From positions 177,613,121 to 177,677,120 of the forward strand of contig CM061919.1 in assembly GCA_031002005.1 (NCBI GenBank): DNA of 64,000 nt. Direction: 5' to 3'. The position numbers were made by a program, and so were the translations under genes. This document shows, piece after piece, positions 44,744 to 54,768 of the stretch. Numbering within the stretch: the first letter of the stretch is position 1; every line of letters starts with the position of its first letter. The notes below the pieces were generated by a model, which was not told where the DNA came from, did not search any database, and saw nothing but the letters and a program-made list of their open reading frames with translations. Source of the stretch: Vandiemenella viatica. Its lineage: Eukaryota > Arthropoda > Insecta > Orthoptera > Morabidae.

Positions 44744-45112
44744 TTAAGCTGTTTTAGTGGACCTTGTTTCCTGGTCTCCTTCAGAGCAATCAGAGCTTGC
44801 GTTTGGACGAGCAAAATAAAAACGATTTTTTTTACTGTATTTTGAAGTTTCCCTCCTCGAAGTAAAACTATGGTATTGAATTCCATTACTCGTTGTCTCT
44901 ATTTCTGCGTTTTGAAGTTGTGTACTATGGGTTACAACCCAATCATGATCGTAGGTCCTTCCAAAGGCAGGTGTTTGGAGGCAGCGGGGGCAGGTGTCCT
45001 GGCACGAGCCAACCCACACCTGCCAGCTAACAGCTGCTGTCTTCTGCTGGTCAGGATACACGAACTGCGTAGGATCTACGTCTTGTGCCATTTTGACTGC
45101 TATTGAAGACAA
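44744..45112 (-). other. 122-codon unassigned frame
   Basis: The minus-strand frame begins MSSIAVKMAQDVDPTQFVYP and is polar, with no signal peptide or membrane segment and several Cys in the middle. I do not recognise it. Its first part lies in a segment duplicated at about 45425-45480, where the frame is not kept, which argues against a conserved gene. It could be a 5' exon of an unknown transcript or chance. Confidence 0.2.
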
Positions 45113-45200
45113 CTGTGACCTAGTTAATTTTTAGTATTTTTATAGCGCATAAAAGAACTGAGTGGATTGTGCCTGAATAAATTTGCAAAATTACCAACAT
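45075..45200 (+). repeat. Direct duplication, copy 1
   Basis: TTGACTGCTATTGAAGACAA, then TAGTTAATTTTTAG...GCGCATAAAAGAACT...GTGGATTGTGCCTG is matched by copy 2 at 45425-45525. The two copies are about 345 bases apart and about 85 percent alike by eye. The duplication may continue, diverged, beyond. Confidence 0.75.
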
Positions 45201-45424
45201 CTGCCATCCTCGAAGAATTTAAAAATATATCGCCTTTTGTACTACTTCGTCGCCAAACATAATATAACTACATAAATAAATTGCGCTAGTGCTAAGCTGA
45301 CAGAAAATTTCCGAATAGTCCATATCGGATCACGCAAAGCCTCTCATTCTGGCCTGTAATTAGGCATTTGCCCAGTGTTTCTACTGGCTAGTTACAACCA
45401 GGTTTCGTAGTTTCTTAGAGCTGC

Positions 45425-45525
45425 TGGATCTTTGTGTCATGTTGACTGCTATTGAAGACAACTGTCACTTAGTTAATGTTTAGCATTTTTACTGCGCAGA
45501 AGAGAACTATGTGGACTTTGCCTGG
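45425..45525 (+). repeat. Direct duplication, copy 2
   Basis: Partner of 45075-45200. It is followed at once by a long G-run. Confidence 0.75.
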
Positions 45526-45559
45526 GGGGGGGGGGGGGGGGGGGAGGGGGGAGGGGGAG
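45524..45559 (+). repeat. Poly-G tract
   Basis: About 21 consecutive G followed by G5-6 blocks split by single A. It can form G-quadruplexes and is also a likely site of sequencing error. Confidence 0.85.
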
Positions 45560-45974
45560 AGCATAAGTGTTGCCAACTTTCTGCGATTCATTTAAATTTT
45601 ATTTTCTAATCTTTTTTTTTGAAATGTGTAGATAAAAGTGCATAGCATCTCGCCATATACCGAATAAACAAAACCAAACAAAATAAGTTTGGATGCCCTT
45701 ACATTACGTTAATTTCCTTGAGCCCATCTGGAAAGCAATGAATTCAAGTTCGAATGATCGCGTAACCTAGGAACAGGAAATACTTGATAGAGTATTATTT
45801 GTTCTACTATGTAACTTCCACAACTTAAGCAACAACGGAGGGAAATAATTTAAAAAAAATTAACTTCTGGCATTTATTTACTCTTTCGTTCATAACGATT
45901 CACTCGTTTAGACCGCTTAGCAGCTATAATAAATCCAACATCCACTTGCTATACATAAAGACTGTTTAAACTTG

Positions 45975-46098
45975 CTGAGGCAGATGGGAGAGCGGTTAAC
46001 GTTCGGATTTAGGATCTGGGCGACGCGGATTCGGTCTCCGGTTCAGTCATACGAATTCCGAAATTACTCCAGGTGAGTACCCGGATGGTTCCTTCAGA
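45975..46098 (+). mobile_element. 3'-truncated SINE copy
   Basis: GCAGATGGGAGAGCGGTTAA, ATTACTCCAGGTGAGTACCC and GGATGGTTCCTTCAGAA are family head and body. It stops where the next SINE begins. Confidence 0.8.
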
Positions 46099-46099
46099 A

Positions 46100-46290
46100 A
46101 TACCGAGTGTGGTGGGTGAACAGTTAACGTTCTGGCCTCGCATTCGGGAGGACGTGGGTTCGAATCCCTGTCCAGCCATTCAGATTTGGGTTATCCATGA
46201 TTTCGCCAAATCACTCCATGCGAATGCCGGGATGGTTCCTTCAAAAACCTTTAAAATTCGTTCCCCCAGCCAAAAGCAAGCAAAAAAAAC
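46100..46290 (+). mobile_element. SINE copy, tandem to the previous one
   Basis: TACCGAGTGTGGTGGGTGAA, CGTGGGTTCGAATCCCTGTC, GCGAATGCCGGGATGGTTCC, then a shortened 3' part and an A-rich tail. It inserted into or beside the body of the upstream copy. Confidence 0.9.
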
Positions 46291-46639
46291 AACAAAAAGA
46301 CGGGATTCGAATCTCTTACATTACGTTGCCTGCATATTGTATCCCAGTAATAATGGCATTTATTTTTTAGGAGCGTAAACCCTAACAAAGCCAATAAACT
46401 TAAGTGATTTCTACTATAAATTTAGACTAACTGTTATAGACATTACGTCGCGGAAGTGACTTACACTAAAACCGTAGTCCACTTCCTGAAGGTTGTTCGG
46501 ATCCTTTCTCAGAAGGCGTATTACGATTAAGTTACACAAGTAGTAGTTGCTCTACTTCTTCGATCCTGAACACTTATAGCGTGTATCATACAAGAAGCAA
46601 GCTTTGGGAGATTGGAAGGACGTGATAAGGTGCTATGAA

Positions 46640-46695
46640 ATTACTTTTGTGACCGGGATTCGAACTGGAGTCCCTCAGACTGTTTACCCATGAAC
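46640..46695 (-). other. tRNA-like B-box fragment
   Basis: The minus strand carries AGTTCGAATCCCGGTCAC, a good Pol III B box with a closing arm. The matching A-box side is weak. It is probably the head of a tRNA-derived SINE. Confidence 0.35.
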
Positions 46696-47230
46696 AATCT
46701 TAACTTCATTGTCAAATATTAGGCCAAGACATTTACTTTTTGTATCTCAAGCAGTTCCATTTGAACCACACAATCATGCAAAAGCTTTATTTTTTATCTG
46801 TGTTCCTAATAAAGGACCGTGCACAAACTAAGTGGCTTGGTCCAGGGGGGGGGGGGGGTTTGCTGGAAGGCTACGCTGGGCTACATGGGGGGAGGGGGGG
46901 GGGTGCCGAGCCAGGCCACGTAGCTTTCCTTTCATAACATTTTGTACAGTTAAAATGAGGAACAGAGCTCACAACAGCATGTGAATATTTATTTGCCTCA
47001 GTTAATTATCTCCGTATGTAATTTACTATAGTATAACAAGAGAAAACAGTACAAAATGTCTTCTGGAATCCAAAATAGAGCTAAGTGGTTATGCACGTTC
47101 CCTAAACTGATTCTTTTGGGCATTTATCTTCATTCCATATTGATTCTGACTGGATCTTTCTTTAGCTGTTTAGAACACTGTCTAGTGTTAACCGTACTTT
47201 TTTTTTCTTAAACTTAGCCATCAACAAAGT
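46695..47230 (-). pseudogene. LINE polymerase relic (family of 3026-4240), interrupted
   Basis: TCAAATATTAGGCCAAGACA...CAAGCAGTTCC (46710-46760) matches 3645-3695, and ATCTTCATTCCATATTGATT...TAGCTGTTTAGAACACTGTC (47130-47185) matches 3770-3830, in the same order and orientation. About 270 bases with two G-runs separate the parts. It is heavily decayed with no open frame. Confidence 0.6.
46845..46902 (+). repeat. Two poly-G tracts
   Basis: G-runs of about 14 and 9-10, with further G4 blocks, within 60 bases. Confidence 0.85.
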
Positions 47231-47915
47231 CATTCATTAACGATATTCTCAATACATTTCCCCGTGGCGCTTATACCTCTTAGATACAGTATTTCCTACA
47301 TTTACTGTGTTCTGTGGTAATTATTATATGTATCCGTTATTTTTTTAAGTCTGTGTCTACGTCTGTATCGTTACAGTTCATAGTACTGTGATTGTTCACA
47401 TCCTAAAAGGGACCCAAAAAAATGTTTTTTTTTTTTTTAGATATTTATATTTCACATCTTCCTAAAAGTCTCCCAAAATTAATCCTTCTTCCAGCACTCA
47501 CACACTGTCCAGCGATGTTTTTATTACTGGGTAGCATCTGTAGCATCTCTGGAACAGAATTGGTGTTAGAACTTTCGCAACGTTGGTCATGTTGTCCTCT
47601 AGAACCTTCTAGTTGCGTTATAATTTTGTGAAACGGACAAAAGTAAGTAACATGGAGAATTATCTCAGTGTTTTTTTTTTTTTTTTTCTATTAAACCTCA
47701 GTTCTCGAGGCCAATCAAAAAAGTTATGTGTGCTCGTAATGACCTGGTGACAGGGTTTTTGGTGGTTGTGCATTCCGTCCCTGTTGTAACCGTCTTAACC
47801 TAACCCGGTAATCCTATCGGGTATAGAGTACCTACAATTTAACGTGGAACCTAAACCGCTGAAACGTTCTGGCCGTACTTCATATTACACAGCAAGCTTT
47901 TTGAAAATCCACGCG
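47231..47915. other. AT-rich spacer with T-runs
   Basis: T-runs at about 47423 and 47672. No recognised gene. Confidence 0.45.
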
Positions 47916-47990
47916 GAGATAGAGACACGAACCGGGGACCTTACGATCTCTAATCAAACTCTTAAATCACTAAGCTTCCAGACCGGTCAG
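47916..47990 (-). mobile_element. tRNA-derived SINE head
   Basis: The minus strand reads CTTAGTGATTTAAGAGTTTG (A-box region), then AGATCGTAAGGTCCCCGG and GGTTCGTGTCTC (B box), with tRNA-like spacing. The arms do not fold into an intact tRNA, so it is read as a SINE remnant. Confidence 0.55.
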
Positions 47991-48282
47991 CGGCCACTCA
48001 AAAATGCAGCGAGTGCATTTCACATCATCGCTGATTATGATGACAGACGCTAATGACAAACCCATACAAATTTTATCTGGGTTTTCCTAACCTATTAACT
48101 GCAATTCAGGCACTCTGTTATTATGCTGTTACATTTACCGTGGCGACAATTTATGATGAATTGTCGTTATGTATTTCTCTTTATTCAATTATCAGGGATT
48201 GAAAAAAGTTGTGTGTGCCAATATGTGTAGTAATTAATCTGAGAAGTAGCTTGAATGCAGGCACGGGCGGAGCAGTCGAGTG

Positions 48283-48318
48283 CATAAAAACTTGTGTGAC
48301 GCAGGAAGAAATCGTTCA
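48283..48318 (+). promoter_or_regulatory. Candidate Pol II core promoter (TATA plus initiator)
   Basis: CATAAAAAC at 48283 lies about 34 bases upstream of TTCAGCAG (initiator A at 48318), a normal arthropod TATA-Inr spacing, in a GC-richer patch (48245-48360). It leads into the M-K-A-F exon at 48431. What is seen is the arrangement; promoter function is inferred. Confidence 0.45.
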
Positions 48319-48442
48319 GCAGTCGGAACGTGACTTCGCAATACAGCTCCGACAAAGCGACCTTTTTTTCAGTTCTTTCTTTAATGCGACACCTTCACTG
48401 ACCTCTGCATTGTAGAGACTATGCTCGAAAATGAAAGCCTTT
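48318..48442 (+). CDS. Candidate first exon of a cuticular-protein-type gene (4 codons)
   Basis: AAAATGAAAGCCTTT|GTAAGT: the ATG at 48431 is in good context, encodes M-K-A-F and is followed at 48443 by a perfect splice donor. Insect cuticular-protein genes characteristically place only the first four codons of the signal peptide (M-K-x-F/L/A) in exon 1, with a phase-0 intron after them. The predicted 5' UTR is about 113 bases from the initiator at 48318 and contains short upstream ATGs (48381 and 48421), which is a point against. No second exon is seen before the assembly gap at 52519, so the intron would have to be long and filled with the Tc1, SINE and MITE insertions. The assignment rests on exon layout alone. 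Confidence 0.4.
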
Positions 48443-49115
48443 GTAAGTCTGTGATCATATCATTTAATTAAAGTACATTAAGTCTGATCAAACAACGCAA
48501 ACGAGAACCAGCAGTAATTAGTGCTTAGCTTAATGGCTAGTAATTGTACTGTGCGGGTCCCTTCTTCCAGGGTAATTTAAGCAGAACGCTTGTCTTTTTT
48601 TTCCCTTTGTTTTGTTTTTCACCGCCAGATAGCGTGAATGGCTCACATAAGTTCGTAATCAGCTGGCCACCTGAGAAGCTATTCGCTGTTTTCTTTTTCT
48701 AGATTCTCTTTTTCTTTTGCTTTCAACACTTTCCAAGAAATTATTAAAGTCGAATATGGCTGGAGGAAAATCAAATTTGACGTTTTATAGGATTAAGTGT
48801 TCAGGACATATTTTTTCCGCATCATGGATTAAATTAAAGAAAGAGAAATCATAACCATATTAACGACATCTTATTTCGTGGATATAAGCTCACTTCATTT
48901 GCCTTCTCTCGTCGTGATACTGGCTCATTCCTCAAACAGTCACTCAAAGTTTTTCTTCTTTGTCTCCTTTTATTTGTATTTTTTTGCCAGCTATTTATTT
49001 AGAGGTTCTATGTTTCTCATCACTTACGATATGTTATCCCATTCTTGATGCTCATTGAGATTTCAAAGTATGTGCTTTCTTTATTCTTCAATTTTTATTT
49101 TTTTGAATAGGACTT
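48443..49115. other. Spacer or putative intron sequence
   Basis: AT-rich. No exon was recognised downstream of the donor. Confidence 0.4.
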
Positions 49116-49119
49116 TTAA

Positions 49120-49250
49120 TCTACGTCGAAGTTGAAGTCATTAGAGCTTGTGAACATTTGGGTCAAGGTACGAGAAGGAATTCGGTCATAGCCTTTCAAG
49201 GAGCTATCCTGGCGTTCGCGTGAAGTGATTTCCGGTAACCATGGAAAACC
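49120..49250 (-). mobile_element. SINE copy, minus strand, partial
   Basis: CTACGTCGAAGTTGAAGTCA, GGAATTCGGTCATAGCCTTT, TGGCGTTCGCGTGAAGTGAT and CCATGGAAAACCG are the family in reverse; the tRNA-like head is missing. Confidence 0.8.
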
Positions 49251-50282
49251 GTTAAATAACTTTCTTCAAGATTTCTGCACCGCTGTTACATGTTCAATAA
49301 AGATTAAATTAATTAATAATAGTTATAGCTGATCAAAAATAATTTTGTGCCTTCGACTGGTTAACAGAAATGAGTATTTGGATCTTAAGACTGTATTTGG
49401 AGCGACGCACCGTTTCTATCTAAAGAGGACGACTTCGAAGTCGATAGAACTGAGTTGCTTCTGGATGATTGGAATAAATATCTCAAATTCAATAATTTTC
49501 TACTTAAGCCTGGCGGTGTTTACGCAACAATGGATACTTCAAATGTGGTAATTAATGTTCCGCGATGATGAGGCTCGGGGAAGCAATGTTGATTTGTATA
49601 ATTGGTCGGTCACGAAGTATGATAACATTTACTATACGAATTTTGAAAAGCGTAGATATCTATATCAGGACAGATAAAAAGACAGGCTAAGAAACATCAT
49701 CTGTTGGTTACAAATGTGTTTATGCCTCTAGTTACAATACGTAAATAGCATACGCGTACATGTAGCATTTACAGTCTTTCAAAGTATTCTCCCAAAGAAT
49801 CCACCACACGCATCCATCGAAAGCCTCAACCAAGCCGTGAGACAATTTTTTGCTCCTACGTCCCGTTGCTGTGGCAAAATGACCTGACCATGGGTTATGG
49901 GGGCAACAGAGCCAGTACCTTTCAGCGAGTCAGTAGTTTTGCACACCGATTCTAGAAGTGCAAGCGCAGGTGACGTATACTTAATTTAAGTGTCTAGTGG
50001 TCGCGATATGATATTGTCTCTGGAACAGTCACTCTATATGTTGTATCTGGGTGGCAATGCTACATGTGTACGAAAGCGTATCCAAGGCAGCATCTCCTTA
50101 AATTTTTGTATGAGGTTGAAACCATGTGGGGAAAGGTGCAATAATTCATATCCAAATCGCGGGAGAAGATTCTTTCCGCGCTCTGCCTACTTCCCTTAGA
50201 TCAATATTTTAGCAGCTACTTGCCATCTAGTGGCATCAAAAGATATTTCATGTAACGAGATCTCCAATATGTACACTACTGT
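49251..50282. other. Spacer, no recognised gene
   Basis: Short frames only. A GC-richer stretch lies at about 49790-49950 without known similarity. Confidence 0.4.
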
Positions 50283-50557
50283 TTTGTGAAAATTGCAACA
50301 CCCAGATGTAGTGGTTTCAATCACTCCAAAATCGAAAGATGTGTAGAACAGTGGAATCATAATAAGTGATTAAGATTGTAGAGACATGGCGTGCACGTAG
50401 GCCCAGCGGCCCCCCTTTTGTGTGACCGACCAGGTCAATGTTACGCCAAGCTCATTACAGGCAGATCCGTCCAAAAATTGGAAATGTACAAGAAATGCCT
50501 CGTCGACATCAGAGGAAGCAATAACAGCATATGGCTGAGTTCGAACGTGGCAGAATA

Positions 50558-51029
50558 ACTAGAGTTCGGAGCACGTACCAAGGCGGGTGGGCTTCGCGTT
50601 CTGCGCAGAGAGAGAGGGGAGATGTGTTGCGACGCTGCCAATTTGCTTCTGTCACTCAAACCAACACCACAAGCTTCAGCCGTCTGCTCCTAGCACTTGG
50701 CAACGGCGCGACTCGCACCACATGGTGGCGCGGACTGCCTTTTCAAGTACTGATACACACGGAACACTATTCCTCTCGCTTGTTTGTGCAACACTTGGCG
50801 TGATTCTTTACCTTCACTCATAATGAACACTATGAGGGCAAAATAATCACTAAACACGGAACACTATAAGTGAAATAAACTGTAAACTTGACGAACACAC
50901 CACGACGCGCACAGAACGGACACAGGAACGCCACTGACACGCGATTGGCTGTGAGTCACGTGGTACAGCTCCACAGGCTACTGCGCATCCCGCCCGTGAC
51001 CCGCCTTCGTACTTGCTCCGAACTCTAGT
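50558..51029. mobile_element. MITE with ACTAGAGTTCGGAGC inverted repeats
   Basis: The left end ACTAGAGTTCGGAGCACGTA and right end TACTTGCTCCGAACTCTAGT are complements over about 32 bases with two mismatches. It inserted in the Tc1 transposase start. The outermost CTAG is itself palindromic and could be either part of the repeat or a 4-bp target duplication. The interior is GC-rich, non-coding and 472 bp long. I cannot name the superfamily. Confidence 0.8.
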
Positions 51030-51464
51030 CCCCTGGAAACAGATTTGTCATGCTGTGTTATTAAGGCTCGTATAGGCCACGCTGCTAAAACAGTGACGCG
51101 TGTGTGGAACCAGTTGATTAAAAAGGGTAGCATAAGGCGACGAACGGGTACTGAGCCATACAATGTGACTACAGTGCGATATGACCACCATCTTCTCCAC
51201 GTGGCCGTAACCGACAGAACAGCTTCGTCCACAGTGTTGGCTTGACGTTAGAGTACTTCAACGGGCGTGAACGGCTCGACTCTGTCTGCTGAAGACTGGA
51301 TTGGTGGCAAGCATGCCGTTACGTCGACTTCCATTGACCATAAACCAGCATCGCATCATACTGCAATGAGCACGTGAACGCCGTCCGTCATTGGTATGCT
51401 CAGTTGCAGTTTTTGGACGAGTTCCGCTTGATCTTGTCCTACAGTGATGGCCGCTTAGGCACTA

Positions 51465-51655
51465 GACGTCGAGGTCACGAGAGGCGGGATGGGACTGGGG
51501 ACAAGGAACAGGAAGGAAGCATCCCGGCATTCACGGGAGTGATTTGGGGGAAACCATGGAAAACCCAAATCTGGATGCTCGGACGGGGAATCGAACCGGC
51601 GTCCTCCCGAATGCGAGGCCAAAAGCGTTAAACCGCTCACCCACCACTCTCGGTA
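51465..51655 (-). mobile_element. SINE copy, minus strand, inside Tc1
   Basis: CGTCGAGGTCACGAGAGGCG, GGGACTGGGGACAAGGAACA, CATCCCGGCATTCACGGGAG, GGGAATCGAACCGGCG and CTCACCCACCACTCTCGGTA are the complement of tail, body and head. Confidence 0.9.
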
Positions 51656-52518
51656 TCGTGAATACAAACGGTAGACTTCATTGTTGAGCGGCATAGTGGA
51701 CAATGGTCTATAAAAAACGATCTCGCCTCATATGTATTGGGAGGAAATCAGGTCAGTAACCGCTGTATCAGGGAGGTTTTAGATCCCGGTCACAACCCCT
51801 CCTGCAGATATCTCCACGTGCTATATTTCAGCAATACAATACCCGGCCGCATGTGGCGAGGAATGAGAAATCTTTCTTCGAAGAACGAGGGGTACCTCTG
51901 CTTCCCTGGCCAGCACGTTCACCTGGCAGGTAGCCTACCGAACATGTCTTGGATACGGGAGGTCGTACCTTGTTCATCCTGGTTCCCTGCAACCACTGTT
52001 TTGTGGACACGCCTCCAAATCCTCTGGTAGTGTGTTCCCTACCAGCATTCCAGGCTGCCTTTGATTCCAGATCCGGATGACCAGAGGCTCTGTTAACAGC
52101 ACGTGGAGGCTTCACACCCTACTGAATTTTCATGGTCAAAGGGCATGCACAGTAGTGTAATTGTAATAATTTGTGTATTGACTTGACCCTAATCTGTGGG
52201 TTAAATTTCATTTTAATCACATGTCTCCTTTTTGGTGTTCCAATTGGTGGGCCCATTAACAAGAAAAAATAAGTTACCGTTAATATTGTGGCACCCCTCG
52301 TAATATATAGCTATAACGGGGCTGTATAAATCTGTATGATCCAGCAACTCGTAAAAACTACTGAACAGATTTTGATTAGGTTTTCACAATTTGAAACCTT
52401 AGACGCTGGCTTCAAATATGAGTTAATATCTTAGGAGGCTACGTAAGCTGGCGCAGAAGTATGAAATTAAAAATCTACTCTGAAAATAAAATCCTTTTAC
52501 CAATAATCTTGTATAACC

Positions 52519-53518
52519 NNNNNNNNNNNNNNNNNNNNNNNNNNNNNNNNNNNNNNNNNNNNNNNNNNNNNNNNNNNNNNNNNNNNNNNNNNNNNNNNNN
52601 NNNNNNNNNNNNNNNNNNNNNNNNNNNNNNNNNNNNNNNNNNNNNNNNNNNNNNNNNNNNNNNNNNNNNNNNNNNNNNNNNNNNNNNNNNNNNNNNNNNN
52701 NNNNNNNNNNNNNNNNNNNNNNNNNNNNNNNNNNNNNNNNNNNNNNNNNNNNNNNNNNNNNNNNNNNNNNNNNNNNNNNNNNNNNNNNNNNNNNNNNNNN
52801 NNNNNNNNNNNNNNNNNNNNNNNNNNNNNNNNNNNNNNNNNNNNNNNNNNNNNNNNNNNNNNNNNNNNNNNNNNNNNNNNNNNNNNNNNNNNNNNNNNNN
52901 NNNNNNNNNNNNNNNNNNNNNNNNNNNNNNNNNNNNNNNNNNNNNNNNNNNNNNNNNNNNNNNNNNNNNNNNNNNNNNNNNNNNNNNNNNNNNNNNNNNN
53001 NNNNNNNNNNNNNNNNNNNNNNNNNNNNNNNNNNNNNNNNNNNNNNNNNNNNNNNNNNNNNNNNNNNNNNNNNNNNNNNNNNNNNNNNNNNNNNNNNNNN
53101 NNNNNNNNNNNNNNNNNNNNNNNNNNNNNNNNNNNNNNNNNNNNNNNNNNNNNNNNNNNNNNNNNNNNNNNNNNNNNNNNNNNNNNNNNNNNNNNNNNNN
53201 NNNNNNNNNNNNNNNNNNNNNNNNNNNNNNNNNNNNNNNNNNNNNNNNNNNNNNNNNNNNNNNNNNNNNNNNNNNNNNNNNNNNNNNNNNNNNNNNNNNN
53301 NNNNNNNNNNNNNNNNNNNNNNNNNNNNNNNNNNNNNNNNNNNNNNNNNNNNNNNNNNNNNNNNNNNNNNNNNNNNNNNNNNNNNNNNNNNNNNNNNNNN
53401 NNNNNNNNNNNNNNNNNNNNNNNNNNNNNNNNNNNNNNNNNNNNNNNNNNNNNNNNNNNNNNNNNNNNNNNNNNNNNNNNNNNNNNNNNNNNNNNNNNNN
53501 NNNNNNNNNNNNNNNNNN
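52519..53518. other. Assembly gap of exactly 1,000 N
   Basis: A round-number gap normally means unknown true length. Frames reported across it are meaningless. Confidence 1.
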
Positions 53519-54018
53519 TTTGATATCATCAAAACTGCATATAGTAATAGCTTATGCCACCATTTCAGATTTATATAAATGAGAAAGTTTATATGTACTA
53601 TCTGCCTCAATCATGCCTTAATTGCACAACAGATTGAAATGAACACAAAAATTAATAGTTCCTTTAGTAATTGGCATTACAACTTACCAAAGAGTTTCTT
53701 ACTTTGTTGACGTCATTGCAACATTTCTTTTTATGTAAAAGTCGAGAACACTGCTTCTCAAAAATAAAGGCAAGAACCTTCTTATATATGCATCTGTGTT
53801 TTTAGTTTAAAAGGGCTAAAACTGATGAACTCGATAAATAATAATTCGGAAGCAGGAAATATAAATCTGTACTTAATCTTAAATTTTTTTTTCATATCAT
53901 ATGTTCATAAAAAGATGTTTCGAGTTACGTACATGAAATAGTATATCCCAGGTATCAAACTGTAACCTCATTTGTAACACTATATGTAAAAAAAATCAAA
54001 GCTTAAAAAGTACGGGAT
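53519..54018. other. AT-rich spacer
   Basis: No recognised feature. Confidence 0.5.
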
Positions 54019-54020
54019 TA

Positions 54021-54293
54021 CTGGAGATCGCGATTCCGCCAGGAGTTGTCAACATAATACTGAAGTGGTCAAATGCAAGACGCCACTAGAAATTTTTTCC
54101 GAAGTACATTTAACTGTTTCATGCTGGTCCAGGCTGTATTGCAACCTAATTTATGCTTGAAAATAATGGTCCAGGCTGTATTACGACGGAATTACTGCTT
54201 GAAAATAATACGTCTTGCAACTGATTACAGCAGTATTCCAACGATATTACTGAATGTTGTTGTAGCGGAATCGCGATCTCCAGTAGACCCAAA
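54021..54293. mobile_element. MITE with perfect 18-bp inverted repeats and TA flanks
   Basis: CTGGAGATCGCGATTCCG and its exact complement end the element, and TA flanks both sides (54019-54020 and 54294-54295). Inside, a 42-bp unit starting TGGTCCAGGCTGTATT is tandemly duplicated (54125-54166 and 54167-54208). TA flanks suggest Tc1/mariner-type mobilisation. Confidence 0.85.
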
Positions 54294-54474
54294 AGTACTA
54301 GTATACCAGCAGTCCAGCACCAAGCGATAATAGGGTAAGGAACGAAAGTAGCATATGGATCACTATATGCTTCATTTTATATCATCATGGGGAAGGATGT
54401 AGCATGAAATGGTGTTTTTTCTGTTTGTGTAGCATTTTTTGTTACTGCAGTCTTAATTCCTCCAACTTTAGTAA

Positions 54475-54768
54475 ATGATTGGTCTTCTCTATCATTATTT
54501 ATCAAATTTGATGTATTTATTTGTGATTCTTGTTTCTGTGCTGCCACACACTCTGCTATGGTGTTTACCTGCCTTTCTATCCTTAAGTGCTGTGTGCAAT
54601 ACTTTGGTTTTAAAAATTATTTTAACTTCCATAGATCAGCATTATGGTTTCATTAATTTTTCTGTGTCAATATTTTTGTTTATTTGTGAATTGTGTTTGT
54701 CATCTGTGTTAAGTACCATTCTCATTACTTATTTCTATTTGATAATCAGACAAGAAACCATGGAGTAA
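54475..54768 (+). other. 97-codon hydrophobic frame, unassigned
   Basis: The frame is strongly hydrophobic with about three possible membrane segments and ends just before an AATAAA (about 54770). T-rich DNA produces hydrophobic frames by chance. No family is recognised and no promoter is seen. Confidence 0.15.

Larger units (their letters stand above)
50531..51990 (+). pseudogene. Tc1 transposase, interrupted and frameshifted
   Basis: M-A-E-F-E-R-G-R-I at 50531 is the start. The MITE interrupts at 50558, and coding resumes at 51030 with I-G-H-A-A-K-T-V-T-R, WNQLIKKGSIRRRTGT and VTDRTASSTVLA (51045-51244), then decayed A-G-L-x-A-x-M-P-L-R-R-like DNA and F-R-L-I-L-S-Y-S-D-G-R, the first catalytic Asp region without its D-E-S. 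After the SINE, FQQYNTRPHVARNEKSF (about 51827-51880) is the second catalytic block with Tyr in place of Asp, followed by P-L-L-P-W-P-A-R. The last acidic motif is lost. Confidence 0.75.
50283..52265 (+). mobile_element. Tc1-type transposon carrying a nested MITE and SINE
   Basis: TTGTGAAAATTGCAACACCC at the left end, and a right end whose complement contains AATTGGAACACCAA, are imperfect inverted repeats. Between them, collinear plus-strand coding covers the N-terminus, helix-turn-helix region and DDE core of a Tc1 transposase. It is broken by a MITE at 50558-51029 and a minus-strand SINE at 51465-51655. The edges are approximate. Confidence 0.65.

Noticed and set aside
52423..53610. Frames of 373 and 395 codons on both strands
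   Set aside because: They span the 1,000-N gap and are artefacts of missing sequence.
54475..54768. Small three-pass membrane protein
   Set aside because: T-rich DNA gives hydrophobic frames by composition. There is no promoter, family or splice evidence; it is kept only as a low-confidence note.
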